Position numbers and translations under genes: made by a program. Shown one piece after another: positions 6,598 to 8,285 of a stretch of DNA of 8,285 nucleotides (the first letter of the stretch is position 1; every line of letters begins with the position of its first letter). The DNA is from Bdellovibrionota bacterium (GTDB lineage Bacteria; Bdellovibrionota; Bacteriovoracia; Bacteriovoracales; Bacteriovoracaceae), in assembly GCA_030836365.1 (NCBI GenBank), contig JAURQB010000027.1:1-8285 (forward strand), read 5' to 3'. The notes under the pieces were generated by a model. The model ran no database searches. It saw nothing but the letters and a program-made list of their open reading frames with translations, and was not told the origin of the DNA.

Positions 6598-6623
6598 AAC
6601 CCAAAATATTGAAGGAAGAAAAA

Positions 6624-7148
6624 ATGTTGATAAAGCTTTTATCTATACTCACCGTAGTTGTATCTATTAATGTTCATGCATTTGATTTTTTTGGAAGTCA
6701 GTGTCGTTTCCCACAGCGATTACAAAGTTTTGCTTTTGGCGCAGCGGAGAGTTTTGGGAGCGAGTTCCCGATGCCAGAAATTGTCGATCAAGTTTGTTGG
6801 CAGCTCGGTAAAAAACATGGCCGAAATGCCCTTAATCGGGCCGATAGAGACCGAGATTTAGATGACTGCTACGATGCATATGACTATGGTGTTGAGCAAG
6901 GCTTAGAGGCTACTCAAAGTGATATGGAAATGCCGACGTATTGTTATCATATTGGTCTTCAATTTGGCTTTATGCTGCTTTCTGAATACGCTAGGCAGGG
7001 CTACACCCAAGAAGTTGGCCGTGAGTGTATAAAAGAATATGATAAGGGGTATGAAGCTGGTTTAAATAATCGCCCCATGAATGTGCGCTCTGATAATAAA
7101 CTCGCTCACTGTTATCGGACGGGTTATCAGGATGGACAGTTCTATTAG
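6624..7148 (+). CDS. Small secreted Cys/Gly-repeat protein
   Basis: This is a 174-residue protein of no family I can name firmly. The start is ATG 6624, with AAGGA at 6612-6616 spaced 7 nt; the in-frame TTG at 6609 lacks a site. Residues 1-19 form a Sec signal peptide ending V-H-A, and no lipobox follows. The mature protein is built of Cys/Gly repeats with alternating spacing: C58-x3-G62-x3-G66, C82-x6-G89-x3-G93, C107-x3-G111-x3-G115, C135-x6-G142-x3-G146, C163-x3-G167-x3-G171. The cysteines are 24-28 residues apart, and a degenerate first unit starts at C27. Aromatic residues accompany them (C-Y, Y-D-Y-G, Y-D-K-G). The G-x3-G pattern suggests tightly packed helix pairs, and six cysteines allow three disulfides. 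DUF2799 proteins have a similar Y-x-x-G-x-x-x-G/C flavour; I offer that only as a resemblance. Its last codons and stop lie in a hairpin shared with the convergent gene. Confidence 0.87.
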   Translation: MLIKLLSILTVVVSINVHAFDFFGSQCRFPQRLQSFAFGAAESFGSEFPMPEIVDQVCWQLGKKHGRNALNRADRDRDLDDCYDAYDYGVEQGLEATQSDMEMPTYCYHIGLQFGFMLLSEYARQGYTQEVGRECIKEYDKGYEAGLNNRPMNVRSDNKLAHCYRTGYQDGQFY

Positions 7149-7160
7149 AACTGTCCTCCT
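7129..7160. terminator. Inverted repeat over two convergent stop codons, possible bidirectional 3'-end hairpin
   Basis: GGACAGTTCT (7134-7143) and AGAACTGTCC (7147-7156) are perfect 10-bp arms with a 3-nt loop. Outside one unpaired T (7133), AGGA (7129-7132) pairs with TCCT (7157-7160), giving 14 paired positions. The hairpin contains both stop codons: TAG 7146-7148 on the plus strand and TAA at 7147-7145 on the minus strand, a 4-nt overlap. No T-tract follows on either side, so it is not a classic intrinsic terminator. Folding the 3' ends of both transcripts is its likely role. Confidence 0.7.
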
Positions 7161-8285
7161 AGTCTAATAAATCCATTATATCCGCTATTGATCATTCCTC
7201 TGGTTGGGTTAGCTTCGATCGTTAGTGGGTCAATTCCAAACTGAGAAGGCCGTTGACCTGTGGTTAGTCCACCATCTACTTGTAGGTATAGAGAGCGCTG
7301 GCCACTTTCAATAATAGGTTGGGTAACAGTTACATTTCCTTCTCCCCAAAATCCTTGGTCATAAAAAATATCAATGCCATTTAGTGATTCAGTCGTATAG
7401 CCAATGTCGGCAGATAGACCTACATCAAGTCTTGTCGGGCCTAAGTCACTTGCATTTATTTGAGTAGTGTTTTGAACAGCAAATGTTTCATCACTAAAAC
7501 CACCGTGCAGTAAATGTAGTGCGGTTGAGTTTGTGAGTGCTAGGTTTCTTCTTTCTGGAAGTAGCGTTTGATTTAACCTGATCGTCGTCTGTCCAATTTG
7601 TGGCATGGGAATATTTGCTCGATCTGTCATAATGCTAAACTGCTGCGAAACTTCTGATTCGAGTTGGTCATTGAATTGGTGTGCCCAACCAAGAGTCACA
7701 ACGTTCGCTTGTCCAAGACCGGCATTTTCCCCCGGGCGATAAAGGTTAGCAAGGTCTCCGCCTGCAACGAAATCAGTTCTTAGTGTGAAATCATTATTTT
7801 GATTGATGTGATAGATATCATCACGGTCAAGATAAACTAAAACCGATGTGTAACCTTGCTGTCCACCTGTTATTCGATATGCGCCATCACCATAAGAACC
7901 GACAACACCCATATATAAATCTTGAGTTGACTCTCTTTTAGGCCCTATCGCTGAATTTGGATCAGTAACGGTCGTTTTACTTCTTCTTATGTAACCGACT
8001 TGTCCAAAATGTTCTCCGCGGTATCTGTCATAACCGGCCGTGAGTCCATAATTAATCGTTGTTAATTGAAGGTCTCCGTCTTTTTGAATTTCTCTTTTCG
8101 TATGAGAGCCAGTCGGTACAACAACTCGCACTTCTTGGCGAAGATTTGTTAACGCCACATGGATAGGTGATCTCTCATCATCCAATTGTCCAATAGCATC
8201 TTGAACTTTGCTTAATTGGTATCGTGTATTTCGGCTTAGATAAACGTGATTACAATCTTTAATTGAACTCTCACCTGAACCCATA
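7145..8285 (-). CDS. Outer-membrane beta-barrel protein, 5' truncated by window edge
   Basis: About 379 residues are visible. The ATG at 8284 lies one base from the window edge and begins a segment with no signal peptide, so the true start and export signal are probably outside. I do not recognise a named family. The first roughly 60 residues look mixed helical (R-Y-Q-L-S-K-V-Q-D-A-I). From about residue 70 onward the sequence reads as alternating hydrophobic/polar beta-strands with Gly/Asn/Asp turns and many aromatic residues (Y-G-L-T-A-G-Y-D-R-Y, Y-M-G-V-V-G-S-Y, V-T-L-G-W-A-H-Q-F). The protein ends N-G-F-I-R-L-G-G-Q-F, with the C-terminal Phe on an amphipathic last strand typical of BAM-dependent outer-membrane proteins. 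One Cys (residue 11 of the visible part) is present. The gene converges on the Cys/Gly-repeat gene, overlapping it by 4 nt. Pore, transport or adhesion function cannot be decided. Confidence 0.87.
   Translation of the reverse strand, partial: MGSGESSIKDCNHVYLSRNTRYQLSKVQDAIGQLDDERSPIHVALTNLRQEVRVVVPTGSHTKREIQKDGDLQLTTINYGLTAGYDRYRGEHFGQVGYIRRSKTTVTDPNSAIGPKRESTQDLYMGVVGSYGDGAYRITGGQQGYTSVLVYLDRDDIYHINQNNDFTLRTDFVAGGDLANLYRPGENAGLGQANVVTLGWAHQFNDQLESEVSQQFSIMTDRANIPMPQIGQTTIRLNQTLLPERRNLALTNSTALHLLHGGFSDETFAVQNTTQINASDLGPTRLDVGLSADIGYTTESLNGIDIFYDQGFWGEGNVTVTQPIIESGQRSLYLQVDGGLTTGQRPSQFGIDPLTIEANPTRGMINSGYNGFIRLGGQF

Larger units (their letters stand above)
6382..6623. promoter_or_regulatory. 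Divergent intergenic region between the PLAT-like lipoprotein and the Cys/Gly-repeat protein
   Basis: This AT-rich 242-bp region must carry promoters for both flanking genes. On the plus strand the best candidate is TGGACA (6569-6574), 17 bp, TATGAA (6592-6597). On the minus strand only a CATAAT -10-like hexamer (6415-6420) is visible, without a convincing -35. Two small inverted repeats (6436-6455 and 6520-6541) lie between them. No open reading frame longer than a few codons with a ribosome binding site is present. Confidence 0.55.

Noticed and set aside
6658..6861. 67-codon frame with a hydrophobic start inside the Cys/Gly-repeat gene
   Set aside because: It is an out-of-frame shadow; its hydrophobic start is the signal-peptide coding region read in another frame.

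Overview
The window is AT-rich chromosomal DNA (about 40% G+C by eye) from what looks like a Gram-negative, diderm bacterium. It has lipoprotein and Sec signal peptides, a C-terminal-Phe outer-membrane beta-barrel, and AGGA/GAGG-type ribosome binding sites. Small secreted and lipoprotein genes of unknown function next to a DUF1501 protein would fit the Bdellovibrionota (Bacteriovorax-like predators). That placement is an inference from gene style; no marker gene proves it. I see no rRNA, tRNA, CRISPR array, insertion sequence or phage gene.

Layout. (1) 2-2338, plus strand: the 3' part of a DUF1501-family gene, tightly followed by a secreted Cys-rich protein gene, probably one operon. (2) 2361-4834, minus strand: a signal-peptide-bearing protein with the sequence hallmarks of IucA/IucC (NIS siderophore synthetase) enzymes, followed 14 bp later by a cytoplasmic alpha/beta hydrolase; a candidate promoter lies at 4883-4910. 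(3) 5008-5256, minus strand: a very small basic lipoprotein. (4) 5356-6381, minus strand: a lipoprotein with a PLAT/LH2-like domain, ending in a clear intrinsic terminator at 5303-5331. (5) 6624-7148, plus strand: a small secreted protein built from alternating Cys/Gly repeats, divergent from (4). (6) 7145-8285, minus strand: the C-terminal part of an outer-membrane beta-barrel protein. Its stop codon overlaps the stop of (5) inside a near-perfect 28-nt inverted repeat.

How the genes work together. Nearly every product is predicted to leave the cytoplasm, and the alpha/beta hydrolase is the only clear exception. No pathway links all the genes. The most unusual item is the exported IucA/IucC-like protein, which keeps almost all family ATP-site residues although the periplasm is not known to hold ATP. 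The next two are the mirrored hairpin shared by the ends of two convergent genes, and the short-long-short-long-short Cys/Gly repeat protein.
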